Below, piece after piece: positions 1 through 8,997 of a stretch of DNA of 64,000 nucleotides. The notes below the pieces were generated by a model, which saw only the letters and a program-made list of their open reading frames with translations, was not told where the DNA came from and made no database searches. Source of the stretch: Roseovarius sp. 217 (lineage in GTDB: Bacteria; Pseudomonadota; Alphaproteobacteria; Rhodobacterales; Rhodobacteraceae); NCBI RefSeq assembly GCF_000152845.1, contig NZ_CH902584.1, positions 3,265,562 to 3,329,561 on the forward strand, written 5' to 3'. Position 1 is the first letter of the stretch; every line of letters begins with the position of its first letter. The translations under genes were made by a program, and so were the position numbers.

Positions 1-1402
1 TGCGCTTGCGGAAATCCGCAAGGAGGGCGGCGTCGTCCATGGTCCGCAGGTCCTCGTACATCGCGCTCTCGACCAGACCGACGAGCGCCTTTGTGGACAT
101 CAGCCGCTGACAGAGCCTGCCCCCGGCTATCACCTGCGCGCAGTCCTCTTGGGTCGCCAGCGAATTGGGCCGGATCAGGGGCGGGGCCTCTGGATCGGGA
201 CCGCTGATGTCGATCCGCCCCCGGCTGGTCGGGCGCGCGGGTTGAAAGCAGATAATAAAGCCTGGAAAGGGATCAGGCCGCACCACAGACCGGGTGCCCG
301 CGGGTGTGGTCGTATACGTAACTGGGTTGAAATAGAGTTGCTGATCGGGCCGGTTCTGGCCGGGCGTTGAGCGAAAGAAGCCACCGCATTGGTTGACCGA
401 CAGGGCCAGAGGCCCGCGCCGCGTCAACGCAAACCGCAACGCCGCCCGCACCTTGCCCATGAACGGGGCCAGATCGTTGTTGAGCGTGCGCTCTGTCGCG
501 CGGAAATAGTAGTTGATCCCCAGATGATCCTGCAAATTGCCCCCGACATCGGCGCAATCGCGCAGCGGTGTGATGCCATGCTGCTGCAGCAGGTCTGCAG
601 GGCCGATCCCAGAGAGTTGCAAAAGGCGCGGCGAGGTGACAGCCCCGGCACTCAGGATGATTTCACGTCCGGCCCGCACCACATGCGCGTGGGTGCCGCG
701 CCGATAGTGCACCGCCACCGCCTGCGTCCCGTCAAACGCGATCCGCTCCACCAAGGCGCCGGTCACCAGCGTCACATTGCTGCGTTTCAGCGCCGGCTTC
801 AGGCAGGCGCGCGCCGAGGAATTGCGCAAACCGCCTGCCGTGTTGATCTGGTAGACCGCGCCCCCTTCGCCCGCAGGGTCGTTGATGTTCTCGGTGCGGG
901 GCAGGCCCAGCTCGTCGAGCGCTGCGAAATAGTGCCGGTTCACCGGATGGATCTGATCCGACACATCCTGCACCGTAATCGGCCCGTTGCCGCGCCGGGC
1001 TCCATCAGGAGCCACGAGGGTCTCCAGTGCCTCATAGGTTTGGCGGACTTGTTCCCAGCCCCAGCCGGTAGCGCCGGCAGCCTCCCAGTCATCAAAATCA
1101 TGCGGCAGGCCTCGGGCGTAGACCAGCGCGTTGATTGCGCCCGATCCGCCCACGGTCTTGCCGCGTGGCCAATAGCCTCGGCGACCGTTCAGTGTCTCTT
1201 CTGGCTCAGACTCGTATTTCCAGTTCACGCGCTCGTTAAAGAAGGTTTTGCCATAGCCAAGGGGCAGGGCGATCCAAGGGCTGCGTCCCCGACCACCAGC
1301 TTCGAGGATCAGGACGGAATACTGCCCGCTCGCGCTCAGCCGGTCCGCCAGCACAGAGCCAGCCGAGCCTGCGCCGACGATAACATAATCATAACCCGTC
1401 AC
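1..1402 (-). CDS. GMC family oxidoreductase (choline dehydrogenase-like), 3' end cut by window edge
   Basis: FAD-dependent alcohol or choline dehydrogenase-like flavoenzyme, cytoplasmic. About 467 residues are visible. The N-terminus opens with a GTG start at 1402 preceded by an AGGACAGG-like ribosome site, and the Rossmann motif YDYVIVGAGSAGSVLADRLS follows at once, with the LEAGG strand near residue 33. The GMC signature (GYWPRGKTVGGSGAINAL) lies near residue 75, and the second family signature (GREIILSAGAVTSPRLLQLS) near residue 245. The C-terminal catalytic His/Asn region lies beyond base 1, so the gene is incomplete only because of the window. The same minus-strand orientation and GC-rich codon use as the BKACE/TRAP operon at 57.8-64 kb suggest that both belong to the chromosome flanking the island. 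The substrate cannot be told from sequence. Confidence 0.9.
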   Translation of the reverse strand, partial: MTGYDYVIVGAGSAGSVLADRLSASGQYSVLILEAGGRGRSPWIALPLGYGKTFFNERVNWKYESEPEETLNGRRGYWPRGKTVGGSGAINALVYARGLPHDFDDWEAAGATGWGWEQVRQTYEALETLVAPDGARRGNGPITVQDVSDQIHPVNRHYFAALDELGLPRTENINDPAGEGGAVYQINTAGGLRNSSARACLKPALKRSNVTLVTGALVERIAFDGTQAVAVHYRRGTHAHVVRAGREIILSAGAVTSPRLLQLSGIGPADLLQQHGITPLRDCADVGGNLQDHLGINYYFRATERTLNNDLAPFMGKVRAALRFALTRRGPLALSVNQCGGFFRSTPGQNRPDQQLYFNPVTYTTTPAGTRSVVRPDPFPGFIICFQPARPTSRGRIDISGPDPEAPPLIRPNSLATQEDCAQVIAGGRLCQRLMSTKALVGLVESAMYEDLRTMDDAALLADFRKR

Positions 1403-1607
1403 AGCCTGTCCTGCCTTTGCCTTATGCTTGAGGGGCAGGGTTACAAAAGCGATCTACCCCCGAAATGCCAAAAAGCGGCAGCCCTGACAAATTTCCGACA
1501 GAACCTTGCGGCAATCAGCGTCAAAGCGACACCCCAATTTTTTCCCGCCTGCCTACGCAAACTCCCCCTTGCAAACCCCGCCCCCCTGCGGCTAGAACCC
1601 GCCCGAT

Positions 1608-1697
1608 GGAGCGGTGGCCGAGTGGTCGAAGGCGCACGCCTGGAAAGTGTGTAGGCGGGGAACCGTCTCGAGGGTTCGAATCCCTCCCGCTCCGCCA
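1608..1697 (+). tRNA. tRNA-Ser (anticodon GGA)
   Basis: A 90-base tRNA including an encoded CCA. Acceptor strands GGAGCGG (1608-1614) and CCGCTCC (1687-1693) pair fully, followed by discriminator G and CCA (1695-1697). The anticodon stem CACGC/GTGTG closes loop CTGGAAA, giving anticodon GGA. A long variable arm typical of type II tRNAs is present, and the T-loop GGTTCGAATCC is canonical. Its 3' end is the integration site of the accessory region: a 12-base repeat of it is found 32.7 kb away. Confidence 0.97.
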
Positions 1698-1701
1698 CTT
1701 G
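1690..1701 (+). repeat. Attachment-site core at tRNA-Ser 3' end
   Basis: The 12 bases CTCCGCCACTTG end the tRNA and are repeated exactly at 34379-34390. tRNA 3' ends are classic targets of tyrosine integrases, and an integrase remnant lies just beyond the second copy. Reading these as attachment-site cores is inference. Confidence 0.6.
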
Positions 1702-1865
1702 GCCCTTAAAAACTGTTCTCCCGATAGGGCTAAGGCCGGATTTTTTCGTGATATTCAAAGGTTATGGGGGTGGGGCTGAGCACTGGCCTTTACGTTAGGA
1801 GGCTTGGAAGCGGTCTCTCGCGGCCAACATTCTCCGGACCTCATGACTGCGCGGGTTTGGTGAAT
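1702..1865 (+). repeat. Island-end segment, diverged copy of 34391-34555
   Basis: The roughly 160 bases after the tRNA align with the bases after the second att copy. Shared blocks include GTTCTCCCGAT, CGGATTTT, GGTTATG, TGGGGCTGA, GGACCTCATGACTGCG and TTTGGTG. Overall similarity looks near 70 percent. In the second copy this segment leads into a tyrosine integrase pseudogene; here the similarity stops and the restriction cluster begins. It suggests two related islands integrated in tandem at the same tRNA, with this one having lost its integrase. Confidence 0.55.
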
Positions 1866-1992
1866 TTCTTGTAAGATTCTGTACTTGAACAATAATTTAC
1901 CGTGATCAACGTTGCTTTCGATGTCAGGCCCATCCGCCTCAAATGGAACCGGAATCGAACAACGGCGGAGCAAAAAAGGCTGCGCGTGGAGG

Positions 1993-2694
1993 CTAGTCTT
2001 CCTGCTCGATTAACGCTGATAGCCGAGCAACGAAGTAGGCGTTCACGAACTCGATCGCCTCACGAACAGGAAACTGAAAATGCTCGTCGAGATCGTCACC
2101 AGAGATCGCGAGTGGCGGTGGCAACGATAGAAGGCCGTAATAGAAGATGATGTGGGCATGGCTTGTCTCCGACACTAACCCGATCCCGCGGCCATAGTCG
2201 GAAAGAAGCATCTGGGTGCGTACGAGTTCCTCGTGGATGATCCGACGCTTGCCGCCGTCGTATGAGCCGTTGCCGCGTTTCACATTGTACGCGTTAATCG
2301 AGTGGCGTGCCTCGTCGAAGACCAGGATGTCGACGCGCACAGAGCGCTCGCGATCTCCGTACGGAAGCTGCGCTTGCAACAAGGAGTCGAGCCGTTCGGC
2401 AACGCGGACCTGACGTAGGGACTCATGCGACAGCTTGAAGTCGTCCTCTGTCCATACCCGCAGACGAGCGCAGTCTTTCAGTCTTTCGAGGAGTGCCCGT
2501 TGGAGGATCGCGCCATGACGCTTGTAGGCCGAGCTGATGATCGACGTTGCTCGCGAGTACTTCCTCCCTGCGATTGGATCTTCCCTGAAGCGGGCTGCAC
2601 CGAGCCTGTCGATCGTTTCGTCCACTGTCGGTCGCATGCGCTCGAAGTAGTTTTCGAGTTCCGAGCTCGGTGGAACAGGGGGACGTGTCGACAA
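1993..2694 (-). CDS. Hypothetical protein, possible PD-(D/E)XK-like nuclease of the defence cluster
   Basis: A 233-residue soluble protein with no family I can name. A TTG start at 2694 is preferred because GAGGGAAG lies a suitable distance upstream. Near residues 118-142 the sequence runs RVDILVFD, then about ten residues, then AYNVKRG. This is the strand-Asp-strand-x-Lys layout of PD-(D/E)XK nucleases, but with Asn where Glu or Asp is usual, so catalytic activity is uncertain. It is transcribed divergently from the MORC-like ATPase gene, with only 91 bases between them, and probably belongs to the same system. Alternatives are a regulator or an immunity partner. Confidence 0.55.
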   Translation of the reverse strand: MSTRPPVPPSSELENYFERMRPTVDETIDRLGAARFREDPIAGRKYSRATSIISSAYKRHGAILQRALLERLKDCARLRVWTEDDFKLSHESLRQVRVAERLDSLLQAQLPYGDRERSVRVDILVFDEARHSINAYNVKRGNGSYDGGKRRIIHEELVRTQMLLSDYGRGIGLVSETSHAHIIFYYGLLSLPPPLAISGDDLDEHFQFPVREAIEFVNAYFVARLSALIEQED

Positions 2695-2785
2695 GTGTTC
2701 TTCCCTCGCTTGTGTTCAACCTTGGGCCGCCATATCGTACTGAGATACTGGATGGATTTCCTTAGGTTAGTGGGGAACACGTGTA

Positions 2786-5179
2786 ATGGCGAGCATCGAT
2801 GCGAACGGTCGGCAGGAAGCAAGCGACTTCAATCTCGAGCCGGATCCCCGCGTCTTGCCGATGCTCGGCGAGATCAACATCGACCAGTGGCGCTGTGTCG
2901 CGGAGCTCGTCGACAATGCTGTTGACGGATTCCTGAAGGAGAGTCGCGCTGGAAGCTCGATCGCTGGTGCGAAGGTGGATGTCCACTTACCGCAAGCAGA
3001 CGCTCCGGCCGCAACCCTTCGTATCATCGATAATGGCCCGGGCATGACACCGGACATGCTGGAGCGTGCCGTACGAGCCGGGTGGTCGGGGAACAACCCG
3101 ATCGACAGCCTTGGCCTTTTTGGGATGGGCTTTAATATCGCTACGGCCCGTCTTGGTTCGGTCACCGAGGTTTGGACAACACGTAAGGGCGAGCGCGAAT
3201 GGCATGGTCTCCTGATCGATTTCGACAAATTGCGTCTGCAGCGACATTTTCGGACGCCGCGTTTGTCCCGTGCGAAGGCCGATCCTGAGCAGCACGGAAC
3301 CGAAATCACGATCAAGCAGCTCAAGCCCGAGCAAAGAAAGTGGCTGGCAAAAAACGCGAACCAGACCGCAATGCGCAAACGGCTGGCACAAGCTTATTCA
3401 TCGATGCTACGACCTCGCGGAACCCCGATCAGTTTTGAGCTCTATTTGAACCACAAACGCGTCGAGGCGAGACGCCATTGTCTATGGAATGAGGATAGGT
3501 TGGTGCCAGGTCCTGGCGGTACGACTGTTCCCGCAGTCATTAGGATCAACCACCCGCTCGCTGAACGATTGTACTGTATCAACTGCATGAGTTGGCTCGT
3601 CGACGCGGAGGTTGGCGGATCCTGCCCCCACTGCGAAACAGTGAACTCCGTAGTTAAACGCGAGCGGAAGGTAACCGGCTGGCTCGGGATTCAGCGATAT
3701 CTTGACCAGTCCGAATTTGGGATCGATTTCATTCGCAACGGACGGAAGATTGAGATCGGGAACAAGGATCTATTTTCTTGGAACGATGATGAAAGCGACG
3801 AGCGGGAATACCCGATCGATGATCAACGGAACCGCGGGCGCATTGTCGGCGAGATCCATATCGATCACTGCCGGGTTAGCTATGCGAAGGACCGCTTCGA
3901 CAGAGCTGACCCAACATGGGACGAGATGCACCGAGTCATCCGTGGAGAGGGGCCGCTCCGTCCTGAGAAGGCCAAGGATCTTGGGTATGGCCCGAACGAT
4001 TCACCGCTCTTTCAACTTTTTAAAGCCTTCCGGCGGACAAGTCCTCAGTCCAAGACGGCAGGCGCTTACGGTCGAATTCTGATCGTGAAGGACAACGTTC
4101 GCGCAGTCGAAATGCTCAGCGCCTTCCACGATGGCAATCCTGACTATCAGGACGACAGCAAGTGGTGGGAGTTGGTTGAGGCCGCCGACCGTGAGTTGCT
4201 CTACGGAACGATCGGAGGTGGCGCGAGCGGCAAGGAACCCTCGTCTGGCGGCGGTGGAGGACTCCCCCCAGGACTCCTTGGCGGCGAACCATCCGGTGGC
4301 ACCGCTCCCGAGCCCACCCCAGTTACCCCAACTGCCCCAGTCAAGCCCGCGCCGCCGCCGCGCCGCGAATCGCCACTCCTTAGCCGCCGCTATCATCATG
4401 GCGGGACGGGAATAAAATGGAATGTTGTCGCGTACGAGGTCGAAGCCAAGGATCCCGAGTTGCCAACAGATGTTCCGTGGACAATGGTCTTGGGCGACGT
4501 CCCGACAAAAACCTATCATTTTCTATTCAATCCTAAGCACTCAACTTTTGAATCAATAACGATGACGCCGCAGGACGCGCTTCTCGCGCATCTTGCGTAC
4601 ATGACAGCGGACCAGACCCGCAACTCGAGCCAGGAACCCAACTTTGCCAGAATTTTCGCAGACTATCGTGGCGCTTATGGCGAAGAGACGGCTCTTGACC
4701 TTAAGGCATTGCCTAATAGCGCAGCGACGGTCCTGACTGATGTGGCGCGTTGTCTTGTGTCGGCTTGTCCCGAGGCGGAGCGGGCGGCCCTGTTCAACGA
4801 CCTGGGTGTGCAAGAGCAGACTGCGGTAATGCGCGCGCTGGCAGCGAAGAAGATCAAACCATCTGAGGCAACTGTAAACGGCAGCTTCCTCGTTGCGGGA
4901 CCATTCGAAATCATCCGGATGGTCGTTGAAAAACGACCCGACCTTTGCTTCGACGGGAAGATCTGGGATGCCGCTTATGCCGACCTCGATTATGGCGACC
5001 CGCAAATCACCGCCGAAGCACGTGCGAGCGTGTTAGCGCGGTATGTTGCACTTGTTGACGACGCGATCTGGCTCTCCAAGCATGACAGCGGGGATCTTTC
5101 CAGCAGCACGCGGAGTGAGGTCATTCGAGCTGTCATGTCCCTCGAGTTACTTAAGCCAGATGTTGAGGCGTCTGCATGA
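2786..5179 (+). CDS. MORC-like GHKL ATPase of a restriction-type defence operon
   Basis: A 797-residue protein. The N-terminal GHKL ATPase fold is clear: N-box ELVDNAVD (about residue 39), G1 motif IIDNGPGM (about 78) and G2 motif GLFGMGFN (about 107). A zinc ribbon follows (CINC near 263, CPHC near 278). A Gly/Pro-rich linker at about 478-535 separates a C-terminal region of unknown fold. Prokaryotic MutL/MORC-type GHKL ATPases coded beside SF2 helicases and restriction endonucleases were described by Iyer, Abhiman and Aravind (2008). They are thought to drive ATP-dependent DNA clamping or looping in restriction. Its stop overlaps the start of the Mrr-helicase gene by 4 bases (ATGA), so the two are translationally coupled. 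Confidence 0.8.
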   Translation: MASIDANGRQEASDFNLEPDPRVLPMLGEINIDQWRCVAELVDNAVDGFLKESRAGSSIAGAKVDVHLPQADAPAATLRIIDNGPGMTPDMLERAVRAGWSGNNPIDSLGLFGMGFNIATARLGSVTEVWTTRKGEREWHGLLIDFDKLRLQRHFRTPRLSRAKADPEQHGTEITIKQLKPEQRKWLAKNANQTAMRKRLAQAYSSMLRPRGTPISFELYLNHKRVEARRHCLWNEDRLVPGPGGTTVPAVIRINHPLAERLYCINCMSWLVDAEVGGSCPHCETVNSVVKRERKVTGWLGIQRYLDQSEFGIDFIRNGRKIEIGNKDLFSWNDDESDEREYPIDDQRNRGRIVGEIHIDHCRVSYAKDRFDRADPTWDEMHRVIRGEGPLRPEKAKDLGYGPNDSPLFQLFKAFRRTSPQSKTAGAYGRILIVKDNVRAVEMLSAFHDGNPDYQDDSKWWELVEAADRELLYGTIGGGASGKEPSSGGGGGLPPGLLGGEPSGGTAPEPTPVTPTAPVKPAPPPRRESPLLSRRYHHGGTGIKWNVVAYEVEAKDPELPTDVPWTMVLGDVPTKTYHFLFNPKHSTFESITMTPQDALLAHLAYMTADQTRNSSQEPNFARIFADYRGAYGEETALDLKALPNSAATVLTDVARCLVSACPEAERAALFNDLGVQEQTAVMRALAAKKIKPSEATVNGSFLVAGPFEIIRMVVEKRPDLCFDGKIWDAAYADLDYGDPQITAEARASVLARYVALVDDAIWLSKHDSGDLSSSTRSEVIRAVMSLELLKPDVEASA

Positions 5180-6849
5180 AGCACTTCCTCGACGACCGGC
5201 GACTCCTGCGTGGTCCATGGCAGGCGTTCGAGCGCGATGTTGCCCGGCTCTTGATGCATGCAGGCTTTGATGACGTGCGCGTTGTTGGCGGCTCTGGCGA
5301 TCAGGGCGCAGATGTCGTAGGCGTTAAGAATGGCGAAATCTGGGTTGTGCAGTGCAAGCACACCACGACTGCCCCACCCACGAAGCAAGCGGTCCAAGAG
5401 GTCGTCGACTCGGGAACCTACTACGGCGCTAACCGAATGCTTCTTGCGACTTCCCGCGCAATTGGTGGTGGTGTCGAGGCTGAAATCGCGCGTTATCGTC
5501 GGATCGGAATCAACGTCGAACTACTGGATCCTGCTCGGCTTGCACACCTATCTCAAGAAGTACCAGAGTACGCGAAATCGAGGCGCGAACTCCGGCCCTA
5601 TCAACAAGAGGCAGTTAGTAAATTTCGTGAGGGCCTCACGGACACCGGACGCGCTCAAGTTGTACTAGCGACGGGTTTGGGTAAAACGGTTGTTATGGCG
5701 GAAGTTGTCGCTGACCTTTATCGAGATAACCTAATACGTGACAATCGGGTGCTTGTTCTTGCCGATAAGCGTGAGCTCATTCGGCAATTGCAGTTTGGAT
5801 TTTGGCATCAGCTGCCAAAGTGGGTTCCTACGCATATGCTTTCGGGCGATGAGACCCCATCGTTCTACGACGGGATCACCTTTGCAACAGTCCAGAGCGT
5901 TATTGGACGTATCGATGATTTGCCAAGCTTTGGCTTGGTGCTTATCGACGAAGCACATCATATCGGTTCAACTAGTTTCCGGCGTGCCCTCGATGCGCTG
6001 GAGCCACCTATGGTTGGTGGCGCAACGGCCACGCCGTGGCGCGGAGATGGCTTCGACATTGACGAGCTATTGGGTAAGCCACTCGTACGGCTCGGAATAT
6101 CGGACGGCTTAAGGCAGAAATACCTTAGTGAGGTCGACTACCGATTGCTGGCGGATAATATCGACTGGGGTTTCGTACAGGAAATTTCTTCGCACAACTA
6201 TTCCCTGAACCAGCTTAACAAGAAGCTTCTGATGCCAACTCGAGACGAGGAGGCGGCCAGGCACATCGTCGAAGTGTTCGGCGGCGAGAAACGGCGGGGT
6301 GGGATTGTATTCTCTCCAACGGTCGATCACGCCGAGAGCTTCGCGGGAACGCTTCGTGGCTACGGGTTGCGTGCTGAGGCGATCTCCTCGAGGCAGGAAG
6401 CCCGTGAGCGGGATCGACTAATGGCAATGTTTCGGCGAGGGGATATTGATGTCCTAGCCAGTGTCGACTTGTTCAATGAAGGCGTCGATGTGCCTGATGT
6501 CGATCTCGTCGTTTTCATGCGCGCGACGCACAGTCGTCGGATCTTTGTCCAGCAACTCGGGCGGGGGCTCCGCCTGAGTCATGGGAAAGACAAGGTGATC
6601 GTAATGGATTTCGTGACCGATCTCCGCCGAGTAGCGGAAGTAATCGAACTTGAGAAAGCCTCCGTCGGCCCCTTGGAAAGGCTGCCGCTCGGACACAATC
6701 TCATTAATTTCCGCGATGCCTCGGCAGGCAACTTTATGCTTGAATGGATGAAGGATCAAGCTGACCTGATTTTGCGCGAGGGAGACGCGCAGCTTGAAAT
6801 ACCGAAGTTTGAATTCCCAGCAACGCCGCAGCCTGGAGGCGTGCAATGA
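5176..6849 (+). CDS. Mrr-type restriction endonuclease fused to SF2 DEAH helicase
   Basis: A 557-residue fusion. Residues about 10-110 form an Mrr-like endonuclease domain with the PD-(D/E)XK residues in GDQGADVV (about 42-49) and WVVQCKHT (about 56-63). After residue 140 comes a superfamily 2 helicase: LRPYQQEAV Q-motif, Walker A ATGLGKT (about 165), DEAH box (about 258), GATATPW (about 282) and motif VI QQLGRGLRLS (about 456). The likely role is ATP-driven DNA translocation and cleavage together with the upstream GHKL ATPase. Both gene junctions are ATGA overlaps (5176-5179 and 6846-6849), which indicates fixed stoichiometry in one operon. Confidence 0.88.
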   Translation: MKHFLDDRRLLRGPWQAFERDVARLLMHAGFDDVRVVGGSGDQGADVVGVKNGEIWVVQCKHTTTAPPTKQAVQEVVDSGTYYGANRMLLATSRAIGGGVEAEIARYRRIGINVELLDPARLAHLSQEVPEYAKSRRELRPYQQEAVSKFREGLTDTGRAQVVLATGLGKTVVMAEVVADLYRDNLIRDNRVLVLADKRELIRQLQFGFWHQLPKWVPTHMLSGDETPSFYDGITFATVQSVIGRIDDLPSFGLVLIDEAHHIGSTSFRRALDALEPPMVGGATATPWRGDGFDIDELLGKPLVRLGISDGLRQKYLSEVDYRLLADNIDWGFVQEISSHNYSLNQLNKKLLMPTRDEEAARHIVEVFGGEKRRGGIVFSPTVDHAESFAGTLRGYGLRAEAISSRQEARERDRLMAMFRRGDIDVLASVDLFNEGVDVPDVDLVVFMRATHSRRIFVQQLGRGLRLSHGKDKVIVMDFVTDLRRVAEVIELEKASVGPLERLPLGHNLINFRDASAGNFMLEWMKDQADLILREGDAQLEIPKFEFPATPQPGGVQ

Positions 6850-7367
6850 GCGTGCCTGCTGGCATTCGGCGAGAAATTAAGGAACGATTGTGGTCGGAAG
6901 CTGATCGGCTCAATTGGTCCGCACTCTCGGCTTCCGATAAATCGCGTTACTATTCGATGTGGACCGAAACTGAGGCGGTTGGTGGGAAGTTGGGTCAGTA
7001 CATGGACCCGCGAAAAATCCGCGTTTACATCAAGGACACGCTTCTCAAGTCCTACACGAGGGAGGCCTCAGCCAGCCCTGCGCGCGTTTTTAGGGTGCTC
7101 GGCATTGAAGAGACTACGGTCGTCAGTACAACGTTCATCAAGCCGCATGGCTGCCTCCTTCCTGATGGGCGCCAGATCGCCTGGAGCAAGGCCTCCGACT
7201 GGAAGCTGACGTTGATGGCTCTTCATGAGCGTGCGTTCGAGGCGGGCGAGCCCTATGCAGCGGTCTTGAACGAAGCCGCCGCAAGATTCGGGTTGGCTTC
7301 GCAGCGCGCGGTTGTCGAGAGCGCAGCGGAGAGGCTTGGCATCAAGAGATTGATTTGGCTGGACTAA
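6846..7367 (+). CDS. Hypothetical third protein of the ATPase/helicase operon
   Basis: A 173-residue soluble protein of no recognised family. It starts inside the stop of the helicase gene (4-base overlap), so it is almost certainly part of the same complex or pathway. The N-terminal half is rich in charged helices; the C-terminal 60 residues are helical with an AAARFGLASQRAVVESAAER segment that could be a winged-helix or target-recognition element. That last reading is inference. Confidence 0.65.
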   Translation: MSVPAGIRREIKERLWSEADRLNWSALSASDKSRYYSMWTETEAVGGKLGQYMDPRKIRVYIKDTLLKSYTREASASPARVFRVLGIEETTVVSTTFIKPHGCLLPDGRQIAWSKASDWKLTLMALHERAFEAGEPYAAVLNEAAARFGLASQRAVVESAAERLGIKRLIWLD

Positions 7368-7426
7368 ATATTCACGCCGAAGCTGGCTCTACGTCGATTT
7401 TTTAGCTCTCTAGTCTATGGTGACTC

Positions 7427-7837
7427 GTGGACATCCTTACACCAGAACAGCGAAGCGAGCGTATGAGCCGGGTTCGCGGCCGCGACACCAAGCCCGAGAT
7501 GCTGGTCCGCCGTTTGACGCACGGTATGGGGTATCGCTACCGGCTGCACCGACGTGGGCTTCCCGGATCGCCAGACTTGGTCTTCCCGTCGCGCATGAAG
7601 GTGATCTTCGTGCATGGCTGCTTCTGGCACCAGCACCTGGACCCTGGGTGCAAGCTTGCCAGGCTCCCTAAATCGAAGCTGGACTTTTGGGGCCCAAAGT
7701 TGGAAACGAATAGAGAACGGGATGAGCGTAATCTCGTCCTGCTCGCGGAACTCGGATGGGACGTCCTCGTAATCTGGGAATGCCAGACGAAGAACCGGGA
7801 AGAATTGCAGACACGGATCGGGGAGTTCCTGGGATGA
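7427..7837 (+). CDS. vsr: Very short patch repair endonuclease (Vsr)
   Basis: A 136-residue protein of the usual Vsr length, with GTG start at 7427. Vsr nicks 5' of T in T:G mismatches that arise when 5-methylcytosine deaminates, and so protects methylated sites from mutation. Family features are visible: MSRVRGRDTKPEMLVRR at residues 13-29, the RYRLHRRGLPGSPDLVFP core with the catalytic Asp, and the zinc-site HGCFWHQH segment (about 63-70). Its stop overlaps the methyltransferase start, consistent with the usual pairing of vsr with a C5 methylase. Confidence 0.95.
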   Translation: MDILTPEQRSERMSRVRGRDTKPEMLVRRLTHGMGYRYRLHRRGLPGSPDLVFPSRMKVIFVHGCFWHQHLDPGCKLARLPKSKLDFWGPKLETNRERDERNLVLLAELGWDVLVIWECQTKNREELQTRIGEFLG

Positions 7838-8997
7838 TGAGATCGGTCGAACTCTTCGTAGGCGCTGGAGGCCTTGGGATCGGCGTAAGCCAAGCGGGCT
7901 TCCGACCGGCCGCCGTCATGGACTGGGACCGCTGGGCCTGCGATACCCTTCGCGAGAACAAGGAACGTGGCCTCGATCCGATCGCGCACTGGCCGATCCA
8001 CGAGGGCGACATTCGACAGTTCGATTTCGGCACGGTGGACGGCACCGTTGACTTGGTGACGGGCGGACCGCCCTGCCAGCCGTTCTCGATGGGCGGACGC
8101 CACCGGGCGTTCCTCGATGGCAGGGACATGTTCCCGCAGGCGATCCGCGCCGTGCGCGAGCTCCGACCGAGAGCGTTCATCTTCGAAAACGTGAAGGGGC
8201 TCACGCGCAGCAGCTTTGCGAACTACCTCGAATACATCCGTCTGCAGCTGACCTATCCCGATCTCGTTGCCAAGAGGGACGAAGAATGGCTGGCCCACCT
8301 CGCGCGCCTCGAGGACCACCACACCAAGGGGACAGAGAAGGGCCTGCGCTATCGGGTGGTGATGCGGGTTCTGAACTCGGCAAATTATGGCGTTCCCCAA
8401 CGGCGCGAGCGCGTCTTCCTTGTCGGCTTCCGCGCGGACACCGGGATCGAGTGGCACTTCCCGAAGCCCACACACTCGCGAGACGCGCTGCTCTGGTCGC
8501 AGTGGCGCGACGAGGTCTATTGGGACCTGCACCGCGTCGCTCGCAAGAACCGGCCGGAAGGTGGCGCGGCCAAGGCGCGGTCTCTGAAGATCGCGGATCG
8601 ACCTCTGGACGAGCCGTGGCTGACCGTGCGCGACGCGATTTCCGATCTTCCGGATCCAGAACACGCACCGGGCACGGCGCGCGGCTTTCATGACCACAGG
8701 TTCCAGCCCGGCGCCCGATCCTATGCTGGCCACACGGGAAGCCCTCTGGACGAGCCCGCCAAGACGCTGAAGGCGGGCGTGCACGGTGTTCCTGGCGGCG
8801 AGAACATGCTGCGCAGGCCGGATGGCTCGGTGCGCTACTTCACGATTCGAGAGAGCGCTCGCCTGCAAACCTTCCCCGACGACATGGTGTTCCACGGCTC
8901 TTGGACGGAGACGATGCGGCAGCTCGGTAACGCCGTGCCCTGCCAGCTAGCCCGGATCGTCGCATCTGGTGTGCGGCACAAGCTCAGCGCAGCCTAG
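7834..8997 (+). CDS. dcm: DNA (cytosine-5) methyltransferase
   Basis: A 387-residue C5 methyltransferase, the modification half of a type II system. Motif I is ELFVGAGGLGIG (residues 5-16), the catalytic Pro-Cys motif IV GPPCQPFS is at about 78, the ENV motif VI at about 118, QRRER motif VIII at about 189 and GNAVP motif X at about 365. The ATG at 7834 is preferred over longer in-frame extensions because it overlaps the Vsr stop and puts motif I at the normal distance. The gene converges on an Eco29kI-like endonuclease. The two stop codons share the palindrome CTAG at 8994-8997. Confidence 0.95.
   Translation: MMRSVELFVGAGGLGIGVSQAGFRPAAVMDWDRWACDTLRENKERGLDPIAHWPIHEGDIRQFDFGTVDGTVDLVTGGPPCQPFSMGGRHRAFLDGRDMFPQAIRAVRELRPRAFIFENVKGLTRSSFANYLEYIRLQLTYPDLVAKRDEEWLAHLARLEDHHTKGTEKGLRYRVVMRVLNSANYGVPQRRERVFLVGFRADTGIEWHFPKPTHSRDALLWSQWRDEVYWDLHRVARKNRPEGGAAKARSLKIADRPLDEPWLTVRDAISDLPDPEHAPGTARGFHDHRFQPGARSYAGHTGSPLDEPAKTLKAGVHGVPGGENMLRRPDGSVRYFTIRESARLQTFPDDMVFHGSWTETMRQLGNAVPCQLARIVASGVRHKLSAA

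Noticed and set aside
389..1654. 421-codon plus-strand frame opposite the GMC gene
   Set aside because: It is the antisense of a clear GMC oxidoreductase and has no motif of its own; long antisense frames are common at this GC content.
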